From positions 1 to 64,000 of the forward strand of contig NZ_JARWAC010000008.1 of the NCBI RefSeq assembly GCF_029846175.1: a DNA stretch of 64,000 bases, read 5' to 3'. Origin of the DNA: Sphaerisporangium sp. TRM90804. GTDB lineage: Bacteria; Actinomycetota; Actinomycetes; Streptosporangiales; Streptosporangiaceae. The notes under the pieces are model-generated. The model made no database searches. It was not told the origin of the DNA and saw nothing but the letters and a program-made list of their open reading frames with translations. The position numbers and the translations under genes were made by a program. Of this stretch, positions 7,136 through 14,639 are shown in pieces; the first letter of the stretch is position 1, and each line of letters opens with the position of its first letter.

Positions 7136-8997
7136 GCGGCCGGCTCCAGGGTGCGCAACCACCAGGTCAGGATGTGCTCGGCCAGAGTGATGGTGGCCGC
7201 GGCGTCCGCGCGGGGATCCAGGGGCACGGCCGGCAGGTGGGCGAGCTTGGCGAACGCCTCGATGGCGTCGGCGTCGCCGTGGTGCGTCTGCCCCTCGCAC
7301 TTCAAAACGATCTTGGCCAGTAGAGCGGCGACCTTGTAGGTGGCGCGCAGGTCCACCGGGTCGCGCAGCAGGACCCGACGCAGGTCCATCGCCGCCGTGG
7401 CGCCGTCACGCCGGGTGCGGGCCACGATCGTGCCCGCGTCTGGCTGCGGCATGAGGAACCCGGGTGCCGCCCACAGCACCGGCAGCGCGCCGCTGGCGAT
7501 CGAGGCGATGGTGTAGATCAGGCGCGAGGTCAGCGCGGCGGTCTGGCACTCGCCCGGGGTGATGACGGTCAGGCCGAGCTTCACCCCGCCCAGCCGAGTG
7601 TGGGCGTCGCCCAGCGCCGCCCGGATCGTCGCCAGCGCGGCGGGGGCGGCGACGATGAGCACGTCCAGGTCGCTCCAGCCTTCCAGGTACTTGCCACGCG
7701 CGCCCGACCCGGTGACCGCGACCAGCGCCACCGGGGCGCCCGGGCCGGTGACCGCGACCAGGAGGTGGTCCAGGAAGCCGGTCAGGCGGTCCGGCAGGCC
7801 GAGGTCGGCCGAGGCCACCACGCGGGGCACGCGGGCCTGCCACAGGCGGCCCCTGACGAGCCGGTCCAGGGCGTGGCCGAGCTCGGTCTGGGAGCCGTCG
7901 TTGTCGATGACGACGTCGGCGATCTCACGGACGCGGTCGGCGCCGCGGGCGCCCTTGACGGCGTCACGCTGCAGGACGTCCTCGCGGCCCCGGGTACCGC
8001 GCTGGCAGCGTATGGACTGCGACGCCTGCAGGTAGAGCACGGTGGCGGCGGCCCCCAGGAGCTTGGCGACCTCGCGGGTGAGATCGAAGCTGTGCAGGCT
8101 CTCGATGCTGAACCGCTCCTGGTAGTGATGCGCGGCGGCGTACCGGTCCAGCTCCAGGACCAGCAGCTCGGCCTGCTCGACGGCCGGCAGCGCGTACACG
8201 TCGGCGAGCTGGTGATGCGCGGCCGCGCACTGCAAGAGGTAGCTGATCTTCAGCCGGGTGAAGCCGTGCTCGTGCTGCAGGTGCGCCCCGGCCGAGGACT
8301 TGCCGCATTCAGACATCCCGCCCAGGGCGACGGTCCACCGGCCGGTGATGGCCGGCGGGGCGACCGGCAGGCCCTGCGCGTGCAGGCGGCTGCACAGCTC
8401 GGCCTGCACCGTCATGATCGGCAAATCGTCGACCACGACGGCCGTGCTGGCGAGCTCGTTGAGGCGCTGGTTGAGGGCGCGCTGGTAACGCGTGTAGGCC
8501 GGGGTGACGGTCTCCTCGCGTGACAGCGCGATCTGTGCGCCGCGGCCGGGGTCGACGTGGTGAAGCAGCAGCAGCTCGTGTTCGGCTGCCCGCGCTGCGG
8601 CGATGTCGGCGGCGTAGGGCGCCAGCAGGTCGCTGGCGCGCTCGACGGCGGCCTCGTGCGAAAGGCGGTCGCGGGCGGCGACCGTGGCCACGACGGACGC
8701 GTCGAGCATCGTCATGCCCCGGTCGATGATGCGGAACGTTCCAATAGTGTCGTTTCGGGCGGCTGAGCGTGCCAGATACGAGCACGCGAGCACGTCGACG
8801 ACCTCGGCCACGGGCGCGGCGTGGAGCCACCAGGTGGCGAGACCGCGCTTCTTGGCGTCCCGCCACCGGGGGTCGTAGTCATCCAGGGGTCCCGGGTTGT
8901 GTGCGCTGTGACGCCGTGCGAGTAGCCGGGCGTGGGTCGTTTTACCGACGTTGTCGGGACCGCTGAGCGCCACCGTGGTCGGGCGGGTTGTCTGCAT
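7132..8997 (-). CDS. three-domain protein: two P-loop kinase domains plus nucleotidyltransferase
   Basis: A 621-residue fusion. Domain 1 (about 5-205) is a thymidylate-kinase-like P-loop enzyme with GPDNVGKTT at 13-21 and IIDRGMT near 90. Domain 2 (about 220-385) is a second P-loop unit with GGMSECGKS at 226-234, resembling dephospho-CoA or nucleotide kinases. Domain 3 (about 405-621) is a nucleotidyltransferase of the MNT/DNA-pol-beta type with GSGARGKYLEGWSDLD at 430-445, where D443 and D445 should bind the metal. It is the first gene of the operon, with GGAGG before the ATG. The fusion suggests successive phosphorylation and nucleotide transfer to one ligand; the ligand is unknown. Confidence 0.8.
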   Translation of the reverse strand: MQTTRPTTVALSGPDNVGKTTHARLLARRHSAHNPGPLDDYDPRWRDAKKRGLATWWLHAAPVAEVVDVLACSYLARSAARNDTIGTFRIIDRGMTMLDASVVATVAARDRLSHEAAVERASDLLAPYAADIAAARAAEHELLLLHHVDPGRGAQIALSREETVTPAYTRYQRALNQRLNELASTAVVVDDLPIMTVQAELCSRLHAQGLPVAPPAITGRWTVALGGMSECGKSSAGAHLQHEHGFTRLKISYLLQCAAAHHQLADVYALPAVEQAELLVLELDRYAAAHHYQERFSIESLHSFDLTREVAKLLGAAATVLYLQASQSIRCQRGTRGREDVLQRDAVKGARGADRVREIADVVIDNDGSQTELGHALDRLVRGRLWQARVPRVVASADLGLPDRLTGFLDHLLVAVTGPGAPVALVAVTGSGARGKYLEGWSDLDVLIVAAPAALATIRAALGDAHTRLGGVKLGLTVITPGECQTAALTSRLIYTIASIASGALPVLWAAPGFLMPQPDAGTIVARTRRDGATAAMDLRRVLLRDPVDLRATYKVAALLAKIVLKCEGQTHHGDADAIEAFAKLAHLPAVPLDPRADAAATITLAEHILTWWLRTLEPAA

Positions 8998-9045
8998 GGA
9001 TCCTCCTCTCGGGTCAGTGGAAGCCGCCCCATGGGCTGGGGGCGG

Positions 9046-9080
9046 CGTCTCGCCCGCCGGGCGGGCGACCGGGCGAGACG
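9046..9080. terminator. hairpin between the HU gene and the kinase-fusion gene
   Basis: CGTCTCGCCCG pairs with CGGGCGAGACG across a 13-base loop that can itself pair partly. It lies just past the HU stop and separates it from the cassette operon. Confidence 0.6.
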
Positions 9081-9093
9081 CGGAGCTACGACG

Positions 9094-9366
9094 TCAGGCG
9101 ACCGCGGTCTTGAACGTCGCGCCGGCCTTGAACGCGGGCGCGCGTCTGGCGGGGACCGTGATCGGCTCGCCGGTCTGCGGGTTACGGGCCTTGCGCGCCT
9201 TACGGTCGGCCCGCTTGAACGTGCCGAACCCGATGAGCTCGACCGGCTCACCGGAGGCGACGGCACTCTGGATCGTCCCGAGGATCGCGGCGAGCGCCTT
9301 GCCCATCTCGTCCTGCGAGAGGCCGGCCTCAGCGGCGGCCGTTGTGACGAGTTCCGTCTTCGTCAT
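9094..9366 (-). CDS. HU-family DNA-binding protein
   Basis: A 90-residue HU/IHF-type protein. It begins MTKTELVTTAAAEAGLS, has the core ELIGFGTFK at about 43-51, then RKARNPQTGEPITVPARR, the beta arm with the conserved Pro, and ends FKAGATFK. HU dimers bend and wrap DNA without strong sequence preference. It is a stand-alone unit with its own ribosome site (GAGAAAGG) and is bounded by hairpins on both sides (9046-9080 and 9418-9455). Inside this mobile element it may help excision, replication or transfer-complex assembly; that is inferred. It lacks the long Lys/Ala tail of the main actinobacterial chromosomal HU. Confidence 0.9.
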   Translation of the reverse strand: MTKTELVTTAAAEAGLSQDEMGKALAAILGTIQSAVASGEPVELIGFGTFKRADRKARKARNPQTGEPITVPARRAPAFKAGATFKTAVA

Positions 9367-9417
9367 GATCTTGCCTTTCTCGTGGTGGGTGGTGAAGCTG
9401 ACCCTGGCGGGCGCTCC

Positions 9418-9455
9418 GGGTGCTCGCCCACCCGCCGGAGGGCGGGCGAGCACCC
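9418..9455. terminator. hairpin ending the transfer operon
   Basis: GGGTGCTCGCCC pairs perfectly with GGGCGAGCACCC, and the interior CCCGCC/GGGCGG can extend the structure. It lies directly downstream of the M48-like gene and upstream of the HU gene. Confidence 0.7.
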
Positions 9456-9461
9456 GCAACG

Positions 9462-10079
9462 TCAGCCCCGGCCGATGGCACGCAGGCGGGCGGCGGCGGG
9501 AGGGTGCGGCGCGGTGAACCACAGCAGACGGTCCCAGCGGGGCAGACGGTCCCAGCGGGTCTCGCGGTGGGTGATGCGCCACAGCATGGCCTGGACCACG
9601 TCCCGCCCGGGCATGCCGATCCGGTCCAGCAGCTGCACCGCCAGCGCGTCGGCCTCGTACTCCAGCCGCCGCAACACGTGTGCCGTCAGCAGCTGGCTGC
9701 CGGCGGCCAGGACCACCAGGCACGCCGGGATCCACATCTGCACACCCAGGGCCAGAGCCAGGGCCACGGCGCCCATGGCGGCGGTGCTCACCTGACAGGC
9801 AACGCCGAAGAGCACGGCATAGCCGCGTGACCACCCGCTGGCGTGGTGGGCGACCTCGTGGGCCAGCGCGCCTATGAGTTCGGCGCTGGTCAGCTGCAGC
9901 AGGCCGGCGCCCAGTTCGACGATCGGCACGGGCACGCATGGGCTGGCGTCCACGGCCTGGCCCTCGCCCAGGCTGTCACTCCAGGTCACCAAGACCGCCG
10001 GCAGGCCGGCGGCGCCACGTAGCGCGTCGGCGAGCTCGGCGAGCTGGGCCGGGGTTTTGCTCGCGGTGGACGCGCTCAT
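9462..10079 (-). CDS. M48-like membrane zinc metalloprotease
   Basis: A 205-residue protein. The zinc motif HEVAHH is at residues 74-79 and the third-ligand glutamate probably E142 in LEYEADALA, the spacing and ExxAD pattern of M48 (HtpX/Ste24-like) peptidases. Two hydrophobic helices between them (about 88-112 and 115-133) place the active site at the membrane. It is the last gene of the leftward transfer operon, with its ATG overlapping the previous stop (ATGA). M48 enzymes usually degrade damaged or short membrane proteins; here it could process envelope proteins during conjugation or mature an element-encoded peptide. That role is inferred. Confidence 0.75.
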   Translation of the reverse strand: MSASTASKTPAQLAELADALRGAAGLPAVLVTWSDSLGEGQAVDASPCVPVPIVELGAGLLQLTSAELIGALAHEVAHHASGWSRGYAVLFGVACQVSTAAMGAVALALALGVQMWIPACLVVLAAGSQLLTAHVLRRLEYEADALAVQLLDRIGMPGRDVVQAMLWRITHRETRWDRLPRWDRLLWFTAPHPPAAARLRAIGRG

Positions 10080-10444
10080 CCGGCCCTCCTGGCGAGCTGC
10101 TCGCGGGCCGCTGCGCTGCGGCAGCGAGGATAGGCCGCGCCGATCGGGCAGGCCTGCCAGGTGGCAGCGGACACCTTCACCGTCGAGTGGACGCCCTTCT
10201 TGGAGATGGTGATCTCGTGCTTCCACCAGCAGCCGGAGGCGCAAGAACGCCGAGCGGTGACCGTGCCCGCGCTGACGGAGCGCACCGTCATGGTGCCCTC
10301 GCATGCGGTCAGGCAGAGCGCGGTGAGGAGCGTCATGCCGGCCTTGATGCGCATGATCTTCCTCGGGGAGGTGGCCGCCTTCGGCGAGGCCCGGTGTGGC
10401 GGCGCCTCGGCGTCGCGCCGGGCGATGGGTGGCGAGGTCATCAT
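10076..10444 (-). CDS. small lipoprotein-like secreted protein, cysteine-rich
   Basis: A protein of 122 residues if it starts at ATG 10444 (AGGAG upstream, coding-like G/C third positions). A shorter form starting at ATG 10354 has GAGGAAG before it and would be a textbook lipoprotein: MRIKAGMTLLTALCLTAC with lipobox LTAC. The mature part contains several cysteines (CASGCWW, QACPIG, PRC) and a Lys-rich strand EITISKKG. The function is unknown. It is coupled to the M48-like gene by ATGA and lies next to the repeat cluster at 10479-10650, so it may be an envelope protein of the transfer system. The start choice is uncertain. Confidence 0.55.
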   Translation of the reverse strand: MMTSPPIARRDAEAPPHRASPKAATSPRKIMRIKAGMTLLTALCLTACEGTMTVRSVSAGTVTARRSCASGCWWKHEITISKKGVHSTVKVSAATWQACPIGAAYPRCRSAAAREQLARRAG

Positions 10445-10478
10445 GATCTTGCTCCTGTCACGAACGGGGGTCGTGGGT

Positions 10479-10650
10479 GTTGGGGTGTTGGGGGCTGTCC
10501 CGGTGGGGGGTTCAACGGGGTGTGAGCGGTGATTCGGGGGGTGGCTGTAGGGTCCAACACCCCAACACCTGGCGCGTTTGACCAGGTCACCGACTGTTGG
10601 GGTCCAACGTTGGACCCCAACAGCGCCAGGTCGGGGTGTGGGGGTCCAAC
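10479..10650. repeat. 8-mer repeat cluster with a 30-bp perfect palindrome, candidate cis-acting transfer locus
   Basis: The gap between the lipoprotein and translocase genes holds nine near-identical 8-mers of the form GTTGGNNN on either strand. GTTGGGGT or its one-base variant occurs at 10479, 10487 (GTTGGGGG), 10559 (reverse), 10596 and 10614 (reverse). GGTCCAAC, whose reverse is GTTGGACC, occurs at 10551, 10601, 10609 (reverse) and 10643. Four of them build a perfect inverted repeat from 10594 to 10623, with half-site CTGTTGGGGTCCAAC. Streptomyces TraB translocases recognise clusters of 8-bp repeats at the clt locus, so a clt function is inferred from type and place. Confidence 0.6.
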
Positions 10651-10668
10651 ACCGGTGTGGTGTGGGGG

Positions 10669-12816
10669 TCAGGCGGACCATTGGGCCACCGCCTGCGGGA
10701 CGTCTTGGAGGCCTTCGCGGATCCGCAGCGCGGCCAGGTGCAGGTCGCGGATGTCATAGCCGCGGCGGGGCCGGCCGTTGCGCTCGAAGGGCGCCGACAG
10801 CGGGCGCACGCCGATCTCGCGCAGCAGCAGGCCTAGCTCGCGCTTGGGCAGGCCCAGGGCGGCGGCGAGGTCTTCGGAGTGCATCCGTACGTCGTCGGCG
10901 TCGTCCATGGCGTTCAGGCTCAGGCGCAGCACCGGCGGCAGGTCTTGCAGGTTGCCCAGGGATGCCAGCGGGTCGCCGGCCGGGGCAGGGAGCGTCTGGA
11001 CCTGCTCGGCGCGCAGCGGCGGGTCTTGGCGGTCCGGTTCCAGGTTGTAGCGGCCGGCGAAGCTCGGGCCGGCGGCCCGGGCGGCGGCGGCGATCTCGGC
11101 GGGGTCGGGCCAGTCGGCCGCGCCGCCGCGCAGCACGACCAGGCGCCGCGGGCCGTCCTGCGGCGCCGGAGCGGTGCGCGGGTCCGGGCCTGCGGGTACC
11201 GGCAGGCCCGCAGGCACCGCGGGCACCGCGGTCTCGACGGTGAAGCGGGCGCGCATCCGCTCCAGCCGCTCGGCGTAGACCCGGCCGCCGACGGCGACGC
11301 CGGCGGCGTCCAGGTCGGTGCGGTGGTTGGCGATGTGGATGGCGGCCCGGCGGATCATCGACGGCTTGACGTTGCCGGCCTTCCAGGGACGCAGCGGTGT
11401 CTCCAGGGTCTGGACGAATCCGGTGCCGGGGCCGTGCAGGTCTTCCAGTCCGTAGGGCAGGCGCCAGCCGAACAGGTAGTTCAGCTCGGCCTCGTCCTGG
11501 ACGAACATGCCGATGCGGACGGTGGACTGCTTGACGATGTTGGCGGCCACCATGTCCTGGGTGGCGCGCAGGCTCGCGATGATCAGCCGGACGCCGACGT
11601 CGCGGCCGATGCGCTGGACCTCCTCCAGGTTGTCGCGGATCTTCGCCTTGACCGGGTCGCGGGTGGTCGGGGAGAGCACCTCGCCGCCTTCGTCGACGAC
11701 GCAGATGATCGCGGGGACGTCGGCCGAGACGGGCTGCAGGGTCAGGTCGGCGTCGATCTTCAGGTGGGCGTAGGTGGTCTTGCGGTCATGGCAGACGTCG
11801 ACCAGCCACTGCGACAGCGCCAGGCCCTCCTCGGGGTCGCCGGCCGCCCAGTCGATGGCGGGACGGTCGGTGACGCCCTCCAGCCAGGTCCGCAGCCAGG
11901 CGTGCGCCAGGCCGCCGCCGTTCATATCCATGATCGTGACCAGGGAGTCCGGGCACATGCCGCCCCGCCAGATCAGCCCGTTGAGGGTCGTGGTCTTGCC
12001 CGAGCCGGTCTGCCCGGTGACGATCACGCACGCCTGACGCAGGTTGACCAGCACGGGGGTGGAGTCGCGGTGCTCGCCGAGCTGCTTGGGCTCGGTGATC
12101 GGGCGCATCTGCAGGTCCTCGGGCCAGGCGATGTCCTCGGTCAGCCGGTTCACCGTGGACACGTGCAGGGTGAACCCGCCGCGGTGCCGGCCCTTGGTCA
12201 CCTCGACGGTGCACCCGTCGGGCAGCCGGGCGTCGGCGGCCAGGCTGTCGCTGTGGGCGGCCAGCTGGGCGCGGGTGGCGCCGCCCAGCGGCAGGACGCC
12301 GTACAGGGTGAACCCGGCGCCGGTGTCCCAGTAGGACACCTCTTCGATCCGGACCGCCAGCTTGGCGACCCGCAGGATGCGGGCCTCCCAGTCCTGGGCC
12401 AGGCGGGTGGTCCGGCGCAGCACCAGGGCGCGGCTGTGGCCGGTGGCGCGCGGCCCGGTCTCGAACAAAGGTGCCAGCGCGCCGCTGCTGACTCCGGCGA
12501 TGCCCAGGGCCAGCAGGGTGTAGCGATCCCAGGGGCCGGTGGCCACCGCGTACGTCGCCCACCCGCCGGCGCCGATCACCCGCAGCATGCGAAACAACAG
12601 GGCCGGAGTGGTGGCCGCCTTGCGGGTGCTGCGGACGATCGACCCGAGCACCGCCGGCAGCGCCCCGAGCGCGATCCATTCGGGCTCGACCTGGAAGGTG
12701 TGTGCCGCCACCGCGCCGGCCGCCACCGCGAGCATGCCGGTGGCGGTGGCCGAGACGTTGCCGCGCGTCTCCAGCGACCAGTCCGCCGGCGGCCGTTGCT
12801 GCTTGGTGGCGGCCAT
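10669..12816 (-). CDS. traB: TraB/FtsK-type DNA translocase of a conjugative element
   Basis: A 715-residue protein. Residues 20-120 contain three or four hydrophobic helices (GMLAVAAGAVAAHTF, WIALGALPAVLG, LLRVI-type and LLALGIAGVSSGAL segments). The FtsK/SpoIIIE motor follows, with Walker A GQTGSGKT at 268-275 and Walker B AIICVVDEGGEV at 369-380. The C-terminal 110 residues hold LGLPKRELGLLLREIGV and RGYDIRDLHLAALR, a winged-helix-like DNA-recognition region. Proteins of this design move double-stranded DNA between hyphae in Streptomyces-type conjugation after binding short repeats. It lies in a run of coupled membrane-protein genes, and the repeat cluster is directly downstream. The symbol is by analogy. 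Confidence 0.8.
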   Translation of the reverse strand: MAATKQQRPPADWSLETRGNVSATATGMLAVAAGAVAAHTFQVEPEWIALGALPAVLGSIVRSTRKAATTPALLFRMLRVIGAGGWATYAVATGPWDRYTLLALGIAGVSSGALAPLFETGPRATGHSRALVLRRTTRLAQDWEARILRVAKLAVRIEEVSYWDTGAGFTLYGVLPLGGATRAQLAAHSDSLAADARLPDGCTVEVTKGRHRGGFTLHVSTVNRLTEDIAWPEDLQMRPITEPKQLGEHRDSTPVLVNLRQACVIVTGQTGSGKTTTLNGLIWRGGMCPDSLVTIMDMNGGGLAHAWLRTWLEGVTDRPAIDWAAGDPEEGLALSQWLVDVCHDRKTTYAHLKIDADLTLQPVSADVPAIICVVDEGGEVLSPTTRDPVKAKIRDNLEEVQRIGRDVGVRLIIASLRATQDMVAANIVKQSTVRIGMFVQDEAELNYLFGWRLPYGLEDLHGPGTGFVQTLETPLRPWKAGNVKPSMIRRAAIHIANHRTDLDAAGVAVGGRVYAERLERMRARFTVETAVPAVPAGLPVPAGPDPRTAPAPQDGPRRLVVLRGGAADWPDPAEIAAAARAAGPSFAGRYNLEPDRQDPPLRAEQVQTLPAPAGDPLASLGNLQDLPPVLRLSLNAMDDADDVRMHSEDLAAALGLPKRELGLLLREIGVRPLSAPFERNGRPRRGYDIRDLHLAALRIREGLQDVPQAVAQWSA

Positions 12817-12858
12817 GATGTCCCCCTCTCTCTCGAAGTCGTCAGGTGATGGAGCAGG

Positions 12859-14418
12859 TCACACGTTCCACAGGGCCTCATTGATGCGCGGCGCCAACCG
12901 TCGCTTGATGTCCTCGGCGTGGATCGTGGAGAACGCCGCCGCCAGGTCCTGGGCCATCGCGCTGTGCTTGGCGATGCCCGCGTAGAACTCGCCGAGCATC
13001 GCGGTGACGCGCGCGTCGATCGGGTAGCCCGCCTCGAGATTCTGGGTGTAGATCCGCAGCGCCATGGCCACGTGCTCGGGCACCTGGAACAACTGGTTGA
13101 GCTCCTGCTCGACGAACCACATATCGGCCGGCATGTGCCGGGACACGACCGCGACCATCTCCTGCGACGCGCTGATCAGCGGTAGACCGCTCATGAGGAT
13201 GCTCCTCCTGGGACGTGAGATTTCTGGACGTGCTCGGACGGTGGGCACCGGCCCGGGCGAGGCCTGGGGCGACGGCTGTGGCGTGGCGGGGACCGCGCCG
13301 GACTCGTGCTGCGCGCGGTGGGCGCGGCGCTGGGCCAGGCGGCGCCGCAGCGGTCGCGTCAGCCACGCGGCCATGGCGGCCAGCCCGGCCGCGGTGTGCA
13401 CCTCCCACGCCCGGTAGCGGCCCTGCAGCGCAGCCACCGCGCCACGCCGGCCGCCGGTGACGGCCGCGGCCCAGGCCTTCGACATGCGGTGTCCGGTGAG
13501 CCGGTCGGCCCACTTGGCCAGCCGCCGGGCGTGGGGTGCGGTGCGGCGCCACCCGGCGCGCGCCAGGCGCTGGGCACGCCGGGCGGCCCGGCTGGCGAGG
13601 TAGCCGGTGGCTTCGTCCAGCTCGCGGGACCGGGCGCGGGCACGCGCGATGTGGGGCGCTGCGCGACGTCGACCAGCCGCGGCCGCGCGGCGCAACGCTC
13701 GCAGCGGACGGCCGGCGTGGTGAGCGGCTGAGCCCAGCACTCCGTGACGCGAGCGCCCGGGCCCGCCCCCGCTGCCGCCGTGGCCGTGCCCTCGCGAGCC
13801 GGCCCGTGTACTCCGGCCGCCCCCCGGGGCCCGGCCACGACCTGCACCGGAGCCGGGGCCACGGTCGCCGCCTCTGCCCAGCAGCCGGCCCAGACCCGCT
13901 CCGCGCCCGGCACCGCCGCCCCGGCCAGCGCCACCGCGGCCACCTCCTGTACCGGGCAGACGGCCACCGCGGCCGCCACCACCGCGGCCACCAGCTCCCC
14001 GCCCGAATGTAGGCAGCCGCGACGTCGACCCGCCGCCCGCCCGCCCCCGGCCACCGCCAGCGTTGAGCAGCGGGCGCGTGGACCGGCTACCGCGGCCGTC
14101 GCCGGCCGGACCCGGGCGCGCGGCTCGGTGACGGCGCGGGTGAGCCCGCCGCCACCGCCAGTACCCATAGCCGGAGCCGGCCGCCACCACCCCGGCGGCG
14201 CCGCCCGCCAGCCCGCCCCAGCCCAGCCACTGCACCAGGCCGAAGCCGCCCAGCGTCAGCACCGACAGCACTCCGACGGCCATGTGGGCGGCCGGCAGCC
14301 CCCGGCGCTCGGGCACCTGCACCGACTCGCCCTCGGGCTCGGGCTTCGGTTCGGGGCCCTGGACCACGGTCTCTTCGTCGGGATCGCTGGGCTCGCGCTC
14401 CCTCGGCTCCCCTGTCAT
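12859..14418 (-). CDS. membrane protein with Gly/Arg-rich segment and conserved C-terminal domain (transfer operon)
   Basis: A 519-residue protein from ATG 14418 (ATGA overlap with the upstream gene). An acidic start is followed by two helices (about 45-85), then a striking Gly/Arg-rich stretch of about 110 residues built from units such as GGGRGG and GRGAGG, then an Arg/Ala-rich basic region (RRAAAAGRRR and similar). The last 111 residues are different: compact and mixed in composition, beginning MSGLPLISASQEM and ending RINEALWNV. An internal ATG at 13194 has AGGAGG nine bases before it, so that domain is probably also made separately. No function is known to me; position suggests a spread/transfer (Spd-like) role. 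Confidence 0.55.
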   Translation of the reverse strand: MTGEPREREPSDPDEETVVQGPEPKPEPEGESVQVPERRGLPAAHMAVGVLSVLTLGGFGLVQWLGWGGLAGGAAGVVAAGSGYGYWRWRRAHPRRHRAARPGPAGDGRGSRSTRPLLNAGGGRGRAGGGSTSRLPTFGRGAGGRGGGGRGGRLPGTGGGRGGAGRGGGAGRGAGLGRLLGRGGDRGPGSGAGRGRAPGGGRSTRAGSRGHGHGGSGGGPGRSRHGVLGSAAHHAGRPLRALRRAAAAGRRRAAPHIARARARSRELDEATGYLASRAARRAQRLARAGWRRTAPHARRLAKWADRLTGHRMSKAWAAAVTGGRRGAVAALQGRYRAWEVHTAAGLAAMAAWLTRPLRRRLAQRRAHRAQHESGAVPATPQPSPQASPGPVPTVRARPEISRPRRSILMSGLPLISASQEMVAVVSRHMPADMWFVEQELNQLFQVPEHVAMALRIYTQNLEAGYPIDARVTAMLGEFYAGIAKHSAMAQDLAAAFSTIHAEDIKRRLAPRINEALWNV

Positions 14419-14639
14419 CCCCGCCCCCACAGCGCTCGGGCCCGGAGCCCGAGGGTGAGGCCGGTCGCCGCGGCAATGCCCAGCACAGCGGCCCACACCG
14501 TGTACACGGTGGCCGCGGGCGCGTCGACCCACAGGGCCAGCGCCGCGCCGAGGCCGCCGGCGACCGGCGCGGCCAGGGCGAGCGCGGCGGCGACGTAGCG
14601 GGCTGGGCGCGGCGGGCGCTCGCAGCGGTGCAGCCCCAT
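14415..14639 (-). CDS. small two-helix membrane protein of the transfer operon
   Basis: A 74-residue protein, MGLHRCERPPRPARY followed by two hydrophobic helices (AAALALAAPVAGGLGAALAL and VYTVWAAVLGIAAATGLTL) and a short basic end. The ATG overlaps the TGA of the DUF2637-like gene (TGATG) and its stop overlaps the next start (ATGA), so it is firmly inside the operon. Small two-helix Spd-type proteins accompany TraB in actinomycete plasmids and integrative elements and affect intramycelial spread; this assignment rests on size and position. Confidence 0.6.
   Translation of the reverse strand: MGLHRCERPPRPARYVAAALALAAPVAGGLGAALALWVDAPAATVYTVWAAVLGIAAATGLTLGLRARALWGRG

Noticed and set aside
10879-12849. 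A 656-codon + strand frame opposite the translocase gene
   Set aside because: Antisense shadow of the TraB-like gene. It lacks ribosome site and family features.
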